A DNA stretch of 64,000 nt, taken from positions 5,716,480 to 5,780,479 of the forward strand of contig NC_053116.1 in NCBI RefSeq assembly GCF_010015445.1, read 5' to 3'. This document shows positions 11,613 through 23,224 of the stretch, in pieces (the first letter of the stretch is position 1; each line of letters starts with the position of its first letter). Source of the DNA: Perca fluviatilis (Eukaryota; Chordata; Actinopteri; Perciformes; Percidae). The position numbers were made by a program, and so were the translations under genes. The notes under the pieces were generated by a model. That model was not told the origin of the DNA and searched no databases. It worked only from the letters and a program-made list of their open reading frames with translations.

Positions 11613-13552
11613 ACAAGTATCAAAACGCATAGTTAACTTCCACTTCCCATCATAACATGACTAGCAGTGTTGCCAAGTCCGCTTATTATAAGCGACTTTG
11701 GGCTTGTTTTTCTGGAAAGTCGCTTACAAATATTGGTAGTCGCGGGTCGCTTTTTTTTTGGGCTTGTTTCTAAAGTGTAGTTGCTTATTTGGGCTTGTTC
11801 CCAGCTCCATAATAAGTTGTCAAGCAGATATTTTTTAAATGTAGGAGTTTGTCTTCCCTGTTCCCTCTGTCCATCCCCTTTTCCCCATACACACAGGAGA
11901 CAGCAGAGTTTTTTACCACCCACATCCTGCTTCTAATTGGCTCTGAACCAGATGGCAACGAGTACTAGCCAATCAGAGGCAGATCAGGGCAATCTGTTTT
12001 TTTTTTTTCCTGTTTAGGAAAACGTCAGTGAGTGATGAGAAAGATAATGGTGGTGTTATTCTTCATATAAATGAGGCTAAAGGGTTTTAGACCAAGCCCC
12101 ATCCTCACCTGTTCAAATGGTTTTGACTGGAATGGTTTTTAAACCAGTTTAGTTTATTTAAGTCTTTTCTAACTCACTCATTTGTTTATCAGAGCAGGAG
12201 CCACTTTATTGATGCACACTAAGATTATCAATCATTTCTCCTGTTTCTGGGTTATAGTTATTTAAAAATGGGATCTTCTGCAGTCCCTGCAATAATAAAT
12301 AAAAATAAAAAATGTTGTGTGTGCAAATTTTAATTATCAGAGGTTTACTGTGTATATAATGTACTTGGTATCAGTCTATATTTGATATCCTATCAGTTTT
12401 CTAATGTTAAATACTGTTAAAAGGTGGTTTAACTAACTCTTGCGATCATTGTCCTGAAGTTCAGGGGGGAGAAAAATTAATAAACTACCGTGTGTACAGT
12501 TTTGCAAAACTGCGCACAGTTTACCAATCTGTCCACATGGAAGAAAATTGACAATCTGTACCCACAGTTTAAAATCCGTCCCCACAGATTGTAAAACCGT
12601 GCACACATTTTATTTATTTTTCTCTTCCAGGAACCTAGGGGGGGTCCGTAGAAAAAGTCGCTTGTTTTGGGCTTGTTTTCAGAGGCCTGGTTGCTTATTT
12701 GTCTCGCAAGATCTGGCAACACATCCATGGACTAAAATAACTTTTACCACAGCTCATTTTTTAAAGGCCGCCGCAAGAAAACATGTCTTTGTTTACATTG
12801 TATAATGTGCTGTTGGATTGCTTTTTATTTTGCAATTCTGTCTGCCATCGGACATGAATGCAGCGCGCTAGCTAGCAGAGCTAACATTAGCGCGCTAACT
12901 TTAGCTCTGCTAGCTAACATCGGCAGTCAAACAAACATCAATGAACCAATGCCTTTTTGATAATCTATACGTTTTCTTGCGGTAGCCTTTCTACAATAAG
13001 CCGTGGTAAAAGTAACTATAATCCGTTCAAGGAGTTGATAAACAGGAGTTGATAACTTGTCTACTTCCACTTTATAAACAGCTAACCATAGCAGCTAACG
13101 TTAACGTTACGTCGCTGCTGTAGCAGTCAGCTACTTTAGCGATGTTTAACGTTAGCTACATAACGTTAGCAATATATCTTGTGTAGAATCCAGGACCGGC
13201 AGAGCAGAGGGAAGTGTCAGGGAGCAGAGACAAACTATTTAGCTAGATGAAGTGAGCTGGTTTGACCGTGGAGATGGGATATGCTCGTTTAGCTTCACCG
13301 CAGTGAGTGAAGTCATGTGTGGCCGTGCACTAGAGGTCGAGGGGTGTGGCGATGACATCATCGATACGGACGTAATCGCCATACAAACGAAGCCAAAAGA
13401 GAGCAGTTTTCAAATTTTTTTCACCCTGAGACCAGGTTTCAAAAAAGTGCGTTTTCATCCAGCACATTTACAGAATTCGTTTTGATGGTCGGCCCAAACG
13501 ATGCAAAAGATGTGCGTTTGCATCAAAAAGCGTCTCCGTGTGGTTGGCCCCG
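11613..13552. mobile_element. Insertion with GGCC-type inverted ends splitting a LINE fragment
   Basis: The left edge is GGCCACGTCTACAAGTATC with CAAAACGCA further in. The reverse complement of the right edge is GGCCAACCACACGGAGACGC with TTTTTGATGCAAACGCA further in, so the ends are loosely inverted. The interior contains a second, hAT-like element (11,665-12,724), a GCTAGC-rich imperfect palindrome (12,860-12,920) and several GTTAGC motifs at 13,080-13,170. No transposase is seen. The boundaries are fixed mainly by the interrupted LINE protein. Confidence 0.5.
11665..12724. mobile_element. hAT-like non-autonomous element (CAGTGTTGCC ends)
   Basis: The left end CAGTGTTGCCAAGTCCGC and the inverted right end ATGTGTTGCCAGATCTTGCG both continue into a GCTTATT/GGGCTTGTTTT-type subterminal region. 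The flanks ATGACTA and ATGGACTA are near-identical, consistent with an 8-bp hAT TSD carrying one indel. No transposase ORF is present. Confidence 0.55.
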
Positions 13553-13747
13553 TAATCTGCCTAAGGAGCTGTTGACCACTTTCTACTCAGTCATCATTCA
13601 GTCTGTCATTTGCACCTCCATTACTGTCTGGTTTGGGTCAGCCACCAAACGGGATAGAGCCAGACTGCAACAGACAATTAGGGCTGCAGATAGGATCATT
13701 GGAGCTGACCTTCCCTCCATCCAGGACCTGTACTGGTCCACACAGCA

Positions 13748-14110
13748 AATTTGTCGGTGTTAAATTAACACCCACAGTGTTAATTTTAACATCAGCAAAG
13801 TGTCTATATGCATCCACACTCTATCGTGTTAAATTAACATTTTTGAAAGTGTTAGAAAGGTAACACCCAATTTTAGTTGATTTAACGCTCTATATTGTCA
13901 AAACTTAACACTACACCAACACTATACCACACTTTATGGTGTTGTATTCACACTACACTGGTATTAGTGTTAAAATAAAATGTTAAAAAGGAACACTGCT
14001 TTCTTCAACACCAACACCAGTGTAGTGTTAAGACAACAAAACTCAGTGTTGAAAATGACTAATAGTTAACACTACTAGGTGTAAATACCAATAACAGTAT
14101 CGGGTGTCAA
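13748..14110. repeat. CACTA-type subterminal repeat array (GTGTTAA/TTAACAC)
   Basis: Within about 340 bp there are five exact GTGTTAA and three exact TTAACAC heptamers, plus close variants (GTGTTGAA, AACACCAACACCAG), in both orientations. Dense short motifs in both orientations near the ends are the hallmark of EnSpm/CACTA subterminal regions, where they bind the element's own protein. The array abuts the truncated LINE at 13,738 and lies downstream of the CACTA-like transposase stop codon (15,507), so it fits as that element's 3' end. A perfect CACTA terminus and 3-bp TSD could not be defined. Confidence 0.5.
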
Positions 14111-15380
14111 ATTTCCCCATACCCCACTAACTGAAATAAAAGACAAATGGCAGACATTTCAGAGAAAATGACCTTTGTATTAAATCCATTTTGACAATTC
14201 AATGCACATTTCAGACAAAACTGCAGTAGGGCACTATACATTCTTTCATCATTTCCAGGTGAAGGTCTGTAATATATCAGATCAGCCACACAAATTACAC
14301 TGAACACATCATCCACCTCCTCAATGATGAATGTGTTACGGGTCCCAGACAATGAGACCGGGTAACAAATTTAAATTCCTGAAAAGACAGGTGAAATAAA
14401 AGGAGAGTTTGACACAGCAGCTTCTCTCGTATTCTCCCAAGTTGCATCTGCTTTATTCATTCAGAATAAATCACAAAACATTGATATATTTCCAAAATAA
14501 CACCATATCACATGTCACATTCTAACTTACATCTGTTATACAAGGCCACTATGGATGCATAGTGCACTTCACATGGCTACATTGTTATTAAAGTTGTCGC
14601 TACATATAGCTGGCTAGCAAATACTGGTCGTATTAACAGAATTCCCCACAGACACAGAAATACAGGATCAGACATTTACATCACTTCTCCTTAAAACAAC
14701 AATTTATCAAATATATTTGTATAGTTTAATACCTTTTTTTACATTCAATATACATTAGAAGAAAATCATTCACTCTCATCGCTTATTTACTCATTTAACA
14801 TGACCAGTTAGCCGTTAGATCAAAACTTATGTCTACTTGTTACAGTTGGCCAAATAATCGTTTCTAAAACCAGTGTGTATTTACTAAATCATACTCGTTA
14901 AACTTGTTAACATAACCGTTTCTAACAAGCACAGTGTCAAAGCTCGAAATGCTATGCTACATGAATCAATGGGATGACAATGACCCAGTTTACTGCGAGA
15001 CGGCAGTTAACCGTCTGCAGTGACGTCATTTGTTTTCTACCGCAGCTTGTTCACGAGACGGTAGCTGACTGTTTACAGTAGCCTACCTTAGCTAGCTGCC
15101 CCGATCAATGGCAAACTTTCTATTTACTCTTTTATTGTTATGTTACAAACAACACTAGTTATCAAACAGGCGTTAAAAAAAAAGGTTGCGACCCCAACAA
15201 GTAAAGATGGGCAGTTTACCCATTACTGATCTGAAAAGAGAGGTGAAATAAAAGGAGAGTTTGACACAGCAACCTTCTCTCGTATTCTCCCAAATTGCAT
15301 CTGAGAGCGAGCGGAGGTCCGTCCCCATAGCAACCGGAACGCAGCTGATTGTGCTGTGTCACTCCTTAAAGTGACAGTAG

Positions 15381-15465
<85 letters not shown>

Positions 15466-15506
15466 CACACACATATAGAGAGAGAGACTATTTAACCATA
15501 TCCATA
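14111..15506. other. Region between subterminal array and transposase; 75-bp direct repeat and (AT)n
   Basis: Two copies of a roughly 75-bp sequence lie at about 14,380-14,453 and 15,233-15,303; both contain AGGTGAAATAAAAGGAGAGT and TCTCTCGTATTCTCCCAA. A long (AT)n run is at 15,382-15,460, followed by (CA)n and (GA)n runs. An 81-codon minus-strand frame (14,107-14,352) has no recognisable family. It may be the 3' untranslated part of the transposase unit. Confidence 0.5.
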
Positions 15507-18500
15507 CTATTTACATGAAATGTCTTGTGGACACCCACTTGGGTGTGCCACAAATGCATTCAGGTGATCATCAAAATGCATGGTGATAACTTTAGTGGCC
15601 AAAAGAAATACTTCATCTTCTTTGATAATGATATTGATAATCTTATCAAAAGTAGGCATTTCATTTTCAACACTTGTACAGACAAACATTCCAATCTGGT
15701 ACTCCGTTCCATGGATTTTCACCCAGGAAGTAGTGGAGACACTAGACACATTCAAAGTTTGACAAGACCTCAAGACCACACTAACCTCCAGATCGCTAGT
15801 TGAGACATGTTTAACAGGACCAAACTGTAGTCTTTTGAAATAAAAATTGTCCCAATGAAAAGCCAACTGATGCTGATGTTTCTTGTCTAATGTTTTGGTT
15901 AAGTTTTTAAAATTCTTCACCGACTTAGTTGTGTTTTCTTGTTTTCTTTTCACCAATAATTGTTTTGAAAGGGCGCCAGGCTTGTACATTGTTTATTTTC
16001 AACTTTTTTATGAATCCTAGTTTATCTTCAGGGGGCAGCGGCATCACTTTTGCCAGCTGGAACATGCGTGGCCTGGGTCATGTGGTCAAGCGAGCTAAAG
16101 TATTTTCACATTTGAAGTCTCTATCCGCTGATGTGATGTACTTGCAGGAGACCCATATTAGGCCTACGAGAGAGAAAATGCTTAAATGTGGCTGAGTTTG
16201 TCATATCTTTCAGTCCACGTTCTCTAGCAAGGCAAGAGGAGTTGCAATTTTAATCCGTAAGACAGTCCCTTTTAGGCATGTTTCTACTTTGAGTGATCCA
16301 AACGGTCTATATATTTTGGTAACTGGTTACATTTATTCATTTCATGTTACACTTCTTAATGTATATGGGCCTAACTTTGATGACCCTAATTTCTTTACTA
16401 AAATATTTAATTTACTGTCTGATTTTACTGATTCACATGTTATTATAGGTGGTGATTTTAACTGTGTGCTTGATAATGTTTTGGACAGGTCAGCCCAAAT
16501 AAGCCAGTTACCTTCTGCCTCCATAGTTTTAAATAACCTTATTTCCTCTATGAATCTAGTCGATATATGGAGACTGATACACCCCACAGGTAGAGACTAT
16601 TCTTTTTTTTCACAAAAGGCATAAGTCTTTTTCTAGAATAGATTATTTTTTTACTTGACTTAAACCTTATTTCAAACGTGATCTCCTCAGACTATCACAA
16701 CATCTTAATCTCTGACCATTCTCCGACTTCAGTAGTTCTTGATCTTGGCCTTAAGACTAAGCCACATTGTTGGCGTTTTCATCCTTCTCTACTTTCTGAT
16801 GTATCATTTTGCCAATTTATTTCTGAAAAAATCTCAGATTTTCTAGATATTAATGATAATTCTGAAGTCACTGACTCCACTTTATGGGAATCTTTTAAGG
16901 CTGTGATTAGTGGTCATACTATCTCTTTTGAGTCCTCGGCCAGACGAGCCAAACGTAGACGCCTTACAGAAATAGAAGTGGAATTATCTCAATTGGAACC
17001 CTCCTATAGAGTTTCCTCTAGCCCCTCTACTTTACAGAATATTCTTAAATTAAAGTATGAATACAATACTATTTTGTCTGGACAGATATGGGATCAATTG
17101 TTGAGGATAAGACAAAAATATTTTGAGTTGGGGGATAAGCCTCATAAATTGCTGGCTTGACAGCTGAGGGGTTTACAAGCAAATAAAGCCATACACAAAA
17201 TCAAATAAAAAGTAGGGGACATGCTTGTGGATCCTAAAGGTATAAATGATCGCTTTAGAGAATATTATGAACAATTATATACATCAAGAGCAAAAGGGGA
17301 TGTTTCTAATTGGCTGGGAGATTTGAGTCTTCCTAAATTGAGTGATGCTGCCTGTGAGGCTTTAAACTCTGAGATTACCATTCCAGACATTGTTGAGGTG
17401 GCGGGGCCAGATGGTTTCAGCATTGGATTATATAAAAAGTATTCTGGAAAGCTGGCTCCCCTTTTACTGAGGATGTTCACTCATTCTCTTGAAACTAAAC
17501 AATTTCCTGACACATTGTATGATGCTAATATCTCACTAATATTAAAAGGAAGGTAGGGATGAGACTGAGCCTTCATCTTATCGGCCTATTGCATTACTTA
17601 ACTCTGACATTAAAATTTTTACAAAATTATTAGCTAATAGGTTAAATAAATACATTTCATCCATTATACATATGGATCAAACTGGTTTTGTTCCTAATAG
17701 ATTTTCATTTTTTAATGTTAGAAGATTAATGAACATAATGTACCATAAGTATAAAAAAGGCTCCAAAGTGGCTGCTCTGTGTTTAGATGCAGAAAAGGCT
17801 TTTGATCAGGTGGAGTGGCCTTATATGGTGAGAGTTATGGAGGAATGTGGACTTGGTAGTCGGTTTGTGTCATGGATTAAAACATTATATGCTCACCCAA
17901 CCTCTTCCGTACTCACAAATCAAGAAAAATCAAAGTCCTTTTTATTGCATCGAGGAACACGTCAAGGATGTCCCCTCAGCCCTTTGCTTTTTGCAATAGC
18001 GATTGAACCCCTCGCGATCAGTATTAGAAATCATCCATCTATTGAGCCTGTAAGACTGGGAAATGTGAATCATCACATTTCCTTATATGCAGATGATGTT
18101 GTCCTTTTTTTGTAAAATCCTGAGCAGTCAGTCCCTTTGCTGTTAGATCTTATAAAATCATTTGGTACAGTTTCTGGATATACAATTAATTGGCAGAAGA
18201 GTGAATTCATGTCTTTAAATGTTGATCTTGATACTGAATTCCTACGAAATCTCCCTTTCAAAATTACGGACAGGCTTAGGTATCTTGGAGTTGTCCTGCC
18301 CAAAAACCCAAAATTAATTTTTAAATTGAATTTTCTTAAAAAATTGGAGGATCTAAAGAAAGACATTAGCAAATGGAGAACTCTTCTCTTTCTATGATAG
18401 GCCGTATAAATGCTATTAAAATGGTCTTTCTGCCTAGATTCTTGTATCTCTTCCAGAACATTCCTATTTTTTTGACAGTCTTTTTTCAAAATATTAGATT

Positions 18501-21500
18501 CAATTATCTTGCCTTTTATCTGGAGTTTTAAAGCTCACAGAATATCCAAGATACATTTACAAATACCAAGGGAGAGGGGTGGGCTAGGGTTGCCTTGCTT
18601 TTTACATTATTATTGGGCAGCAAATGCAAGGGCACTTGTTTATTGGCAGGGGGATTATAAAACGGAAATTTCTATTGACACTCCTCCCTGGGTTGCCATT
18701 GAGAAAAATGCTGTCAAAAATAGTTCGCTTCCAGCGTTGCCTACATCTGTTAAGGTGGATAATTTTATTGTTTCAAACTGTTTGAAAATATGGCGCCAAA
18801 TAAAGAAGGTATGCAGAGTGCCTGACACTGCTATTTTCACCCCAGTACATCGAAATCATGCATTTCCCCCTTCCCTCTCAGATGCAGCATTCAACGTGTG
18901 GAGGCTGAATGGTATTGTTACCTTGGAGGACTTGTATATTGAAAAACATTTTGCTTCTTTTTCTCAATTAAAAGAGACATTTTCTTTACCTACAACACAC
19001 TTTAGAAATTAGAAATTATGTAGTGCCATGTAGTGCCTAATTTTGAATCTCTGCCAGAGGAAAGGAGGATTTATAGACTGCTGTTGGGCTCGCCTGATTC
19101 CAAACATTTGATTTCAGAATTTGTTATTTTGTTTTCTGAAGAAATTAGTTATTCTACACATTCTTTAAAAAATGCTTGGGAGGAGGAATTGGGTATACAG
19201 ATTGGGGCTGATGTGTGGGAGGAGAGCCTTGGCAGGGTTCGTTCTTGTTCTATTAACTCTACGCATCAGTTAATTCAATTTAAAGTGATGCATAGATTGC
19301 ACTATTCAAAATCTAAATTACATCGAATTTTCCCCACAGTCTCTCCTACATGTGACCGGTGTAAATCTGCAGAGGGCTCTCTTACCCATCTCTTTTGGAC
19401 ATGCCCTAAACTTTACGAGTTCTGGTGTAACATATTTAAGTGGTTCTCTGACATGTATGGTTTTGTGTTTAACCCTGATCCAGAGGTTGCTTTATTTGGA
19501 TATTCTGTGTCTTTGTCAGACCACTCTGGAAATCAGACACTATTCCTCAATTCAAGACCTGGTTGACTTACCTCACAGGAATACTCCACATGGAGAGAGT
19601 GCGGTATGGTATTATAGGCAACCTTGATAAGTTTTACAATATATGGCAACCATTTCTGGATCATCTTACCCACTTTAACACTGACCCTGATCAGTAATGT
19701 AAGGCATTGTGTACTGTCTGTTCTGCCCTCTGCTGAGTTTTTGCTTGTGCTTCTTTGCTGAAATTGCATACGCCCTGGTTGCTCTTAGGTTTTTTTAATT
19801 TATTTTTTTTCTTTTTATTTTTTTACATTGTCGTTATTAATGGTGAATGATGTTGATAATTGTTCACATTGTTTTATTTCTGCTGATATTATTATTCACT
19901 GAGTTGTATACATCTAAGTGTATTTTGTTTTCTTTTTTGTAAAATGAAAAATCTTAATAAACATACTTTAAAACGACTTTTTGAAGAAGTTGTGCTTGCC
20001 TTCGAACCGCATACACCACATGTGTATAAGTGGACCTATTTTCCTAATACATCTGGGGTAGTGTATCATCAGATGATGCTTTGGGATGAGCCTCTTATCT
20101 GTAAACACCAACTTAAAAAGTTTGTGATGGTCAGAAATCAGGTGCTTCAAATAATAAGTCATACCATCTGTTATTTTTGGTGAGAATACAATGTTGACGA
20201 TCTGAATCAAAAGTATAATCGCATTCCAATTACTGTTATTCTGGTCAACTAGGTCTCCAAAAATCAAGGGATTATTTCGCAGGAGGCACCAAGACTGGAT
20301 TGCATTGAGCCCGAGGTCATTGCTATCATCATTAACTTTGACTCCACTGGGTCTGTTCTTTCTCTCACTGTATCCATAGTTAAAGCTGTGAATCCTTTGA
20401 GAGAGGGCGTTTAAAGAAATGAAGGTCCTTCACCAAATACTGAAAAAGAAGCTTTAACTCATACTGTACTACACCTTCTAGTAGGTCGTGCATAATATCC
20501 ACTGCATAATTGTCTGAGGAATGAAAAAAGTGCAGTGCATTTAGGGGACAGGTTCTCTTAACACCAAATGAGTGAACTAGAGTGGGATTTTGTATCATGG
20601 CATTGCAGTGTTCTGAATAGAGGTCCTTTGTGCGAAGAATTAAGTCTGGGTCATCCTCACGAAAGACTGACTGCAAACGTGTTTTGTCAGTTAAACAAAA
20701 TCGACAACAGTAGGTTGCACTGAACGATTCAACCATACCAAAAAGTCCATGCATAGCTAAATTATCCCCAGTAACCTGAATAACAGACCCCTTTAATGGT
20801 GTATCTGAAAAGGGCACCTGGATTCCCTGTGTTTTCAAAGCTTTTAAGTCACGAACAAGAGGCTGTAGGATTGGATCAAAACCATACTTCTTCAAGTCCA
20901 CAAGATGAATGTTCATCAAAACTGAATTCAGCTTCATTGGCAAATGTCTTAAAATAAAGTAAACACAGCCAAGTTTGTGAATTCCCTTTTTAGGTCCTAG
21001 CGGATTGGCCATTTCAAAATCATCATAATAAAGCTGAATTTGAAGAGCATGTTCTTGCTGTGAAAATAATGGATGATTTCTTAAATATGAACCATCATTA
21101 ATGTCTTTGAAAATGCCATCTTCATGATGCTTTACTTGCTGGAAACAGTTGCTGAGTTCCCGGTTGGTAAACATTGACTCAAGAGTTCCCAAAATAGGCA
21201 CATAAACAAAATTTGTCATTAACAGGAATTTGACTGTATACACCAGTAGTTCTATCCTTGCGTAAATCATAACGCACACCAAGAACATGCTCTACTGGTT
21301 CAACGATTTTCCATTTTTTCTCAAAATGTCTTTGCCTCTTAGTTTCAGTATTGAGGAATGAAAATGGATTTTCAAGCTGCTCAAAACAGTCTTTAACTTT
21401 ATGTAGAGTTTGTTCAGTTACCTCAGATGAAAGACATTTAAGAACAGTGTCCTGTGCTTGGACATGGACGTCATTTACAAATTCCTCCATTGAACCAACT

Positions 21501-21880
21501 AAAGACTGCACAGTACTTTCAGAGACTCCAGATGCTTGCACTTGAGCGACAATAGAGCTACACATATCCAGTAACTGTCTCTTTTCAAGAGGAGCTGGGT
21601 AACTGACGAAAGAAACTGCACTTGGCAGTGGATCAGAAACACAAACATTACTGTCAACATTGTCCAAAGGATGAACAGAACTTGAAGCTACACAGTCTCC
21701 ATGTACTTTCAATAAATATTTGTTGAATCCACAATATGTGTAAAAAACAGAAGAACACCCATTCTCGCCACATTTCAAACGCAATGTGCGTCCTGGGTAC
21801 AAAGCATTACTGAACTTCAAATGTTGAAAAAAAATGGAGCAACTTTTGTGCTGTACCTTGCAAATGTAACAGGTGAACAT
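15507..21880 (-). pseudogene. EnSpm/CACTA-like (Tnp2-type) transposase with N-terminal C2H2 finger, broken
   Basis: The minus-strand frame starts at ATG 21,880 with MFTCYICKVQHK and a Cys2...His finger-like region (CGENGCSSVFYTYCGFNKYL), then about 200 residues of linker. It continues into a transposase-like core: VTGDNLAMHGLFGMVESFSA with YCCRFC, then NYAVDIMHDLLEGVVQYEL, then PKHHLMIHYPRCIRKIGPLI and WCMRFEGKHNFFKKS. The C-terminal part lies beyond the L1 insertion (VKNFKNLTKTLDKKHQHQLA to the TAA at 15,507). The GDxxxxH...CxxC and DxMHDLLEG blocks correspond to conserved positions of plant and animal CACTA Tnp2 proteins. One frameshift is at about 21,212 in a T run, a second near 20,405, and an L1 sits at 15,934-19,973. 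It is not functional. The family is recognised from memory; the CACTA superfamily label is moderately sure. Confidence 0.6.
15934..19973 (+). mobile_element. L1-clade LINE inserted in the CACTA-like transposase (ORF2 only, dead)
   Basis: ORF2 runs from about 15,990 to 19,560. The AP-endonuclease domain has FASWNMRGLG, YLQETHI, GGDFN and SDHSP. The RT has DQTGFVPNR, CLDAEKAFDQVEW, RQGCPLSPLLFAIAIEPLA and the catalytic YADDVV. The C-terminal zinc motif reads CDRCKSAEGSLTHLFWTC. The frame is broken by stops at 16,194 and 17,158, several frameshifts (about 16,620, 17,555, 18,115, 18,400) and more near the end. There is no ORF1, so the copy is 5'-truncated. The 3' end has AATAAA at 19,956 and no poly-A tail. 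The TSD reads CGACTT...AGTTGTG on both sides, the left copy missing 8 bp. Confidence 0.85.
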
Positions 21881-22639
21881 TTTCAAACCTCAGTATGATC
21901 AACTTTTGCCCGGATTTCCTTGACCCGTGGACTCTCTTTTGTAGTGCCGACGTCAATCCCATACATTGTAGTCTGAAGGAAAGTGTAGAAGTTGCACAAG
22001 GCCTCATCGTAGGATACAGCAAAGACGAAGTGGGCCTTAAACAGTTCGTCGAAGGCAGCCACAGCTGTCTGCGCCACGCAGGGAATGGCCTTCTGATCGA
22101 GGATGACGTAAAACTTCTGGATACTACTCTTCTTTTGTCCAACACAGAGGAGGAAGGGCTGTGCTGATCCAACTCTTTCAAGGAATGTCACCATGCTTGT
22201 CCCCACCTAAAAGTGTTGGAGGAGAAATTAGGAACAGTATTTTGTTTGTTTACACACCAAATAGGCAGAAAAATAATTTAGCTGGATAGGCAGGTAACAC
22301 CTCTAAATGACATGGCACATTAAAAGCAGAGCTTTCTGGGATCTATTGAATGTCCATTCAACCAAGGTCAGCATACATAAAAAAATAATAAAAAACTATC
22401 TCATATTATCTTGGCCTCCTGGATTACAATGCCACCACAGCAGTGAATAAAATATCACCAAATCATTTTATCAGCAGTTTTATGTAAACAATATACTTCA
22501 ACCATTTGGTCACCAGACTGCAACCCTAAAATATATACAATGAAAATTGAATGATGGATTAAACAAGATGAAATATCCCATGTCTACCTATCTTTCACTA
22601 AGAGTTTTCTTTTAAAGGAACATGCCAATATTTTAAATG

Positions 22640-23224
22640 TTATCCCCCAGAGTTGGATAAGGTGATCCATACCCTTCTCGTCACTGTGCGTGCAGTAACT
22701 CAGTCTGATGCACCCACCATTAGCCTAAATTAGCATTAATTCATTGACCAACATTGTCCTGTTTGCATAATGTGACTAATATAATTAATATAACTGTAAT
22801 ATAATTACAGTGTGTACAAATTTAACTGTGAAATGATACTTAGCTATTTTCTAAGCATGTACATGCTTGGAACTACATTCTCATTCAGGCAAAGCACTGC
22901 TACTTGGGATTTGCAGAAGTAACACCAGATTAATAGTGCTTCGCCTGAATGAGAACATAGTTCCAAGTATGTACAGTATATGCTTATAAAATGCTTAGGT
23001 CTCTTTTTACATTGGTATTTATGTTGTAACTCTACAAGCCACAACATGTAAATGGGAAATGTTGGAGTTCTTTTGTTACTTTTGAGAGCTATAAGGCTTG
23101 TTGCTTCTGCCCACCTCAATAAGCCATACAAAACTAGGCTAATAGTGGGTGTGTCAGACTGAGTTACTGCCAGATAGAGACATTAGGGGTATGTATCATC
23201 TTATCTAACTCTGGGGGAGATGAT
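22640..23224. mobile_element. Foldback MITE in an intron of the SAMD3-like gene
   Basis: 22,645-22,735 (CCCCCAGAGTTGGATAAG ... AGTAACTCAGTCTGATGCAC) is the inverted copy of 23,140-23,220. A second inverted pair lies inside it (22,856-22,898 and 22,936-22,980, GGAACTACATTCTCATTCAG), so the element could form a long hairpin. No ORF. Its ends resemble a common teleost MITE. Confidence 0.65.

Larger units (their letters stand above)
11519..13738 (+). pseudogene. LINE ORF2 fragment split by a 1.9-kb insertion
   Basis: The two halves, 11,519-11,612 and 13,553-13,738, join into one protein block: WSPHIDSVQKKAQQRLYFLR-QLRKF followed by LPKELLTTFYSVIIQSVICT-SITVWFGSATKRDRARLQQT and an RIIGADLPSIQDLY end. 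This is the region downstream of the RT core in CR1/L2-group fish LINEs, recognised from the AQQRLYFLRQL and SITVWF blocks. The fragment is truncated on both sides. Confidence 0.75.

Noticed and set aside
13252..13485. 77-codon plus-strand frame as a small gene
   Set aside because: It lies inside the insertion that splits the LINE fragment and shows no conserved features.
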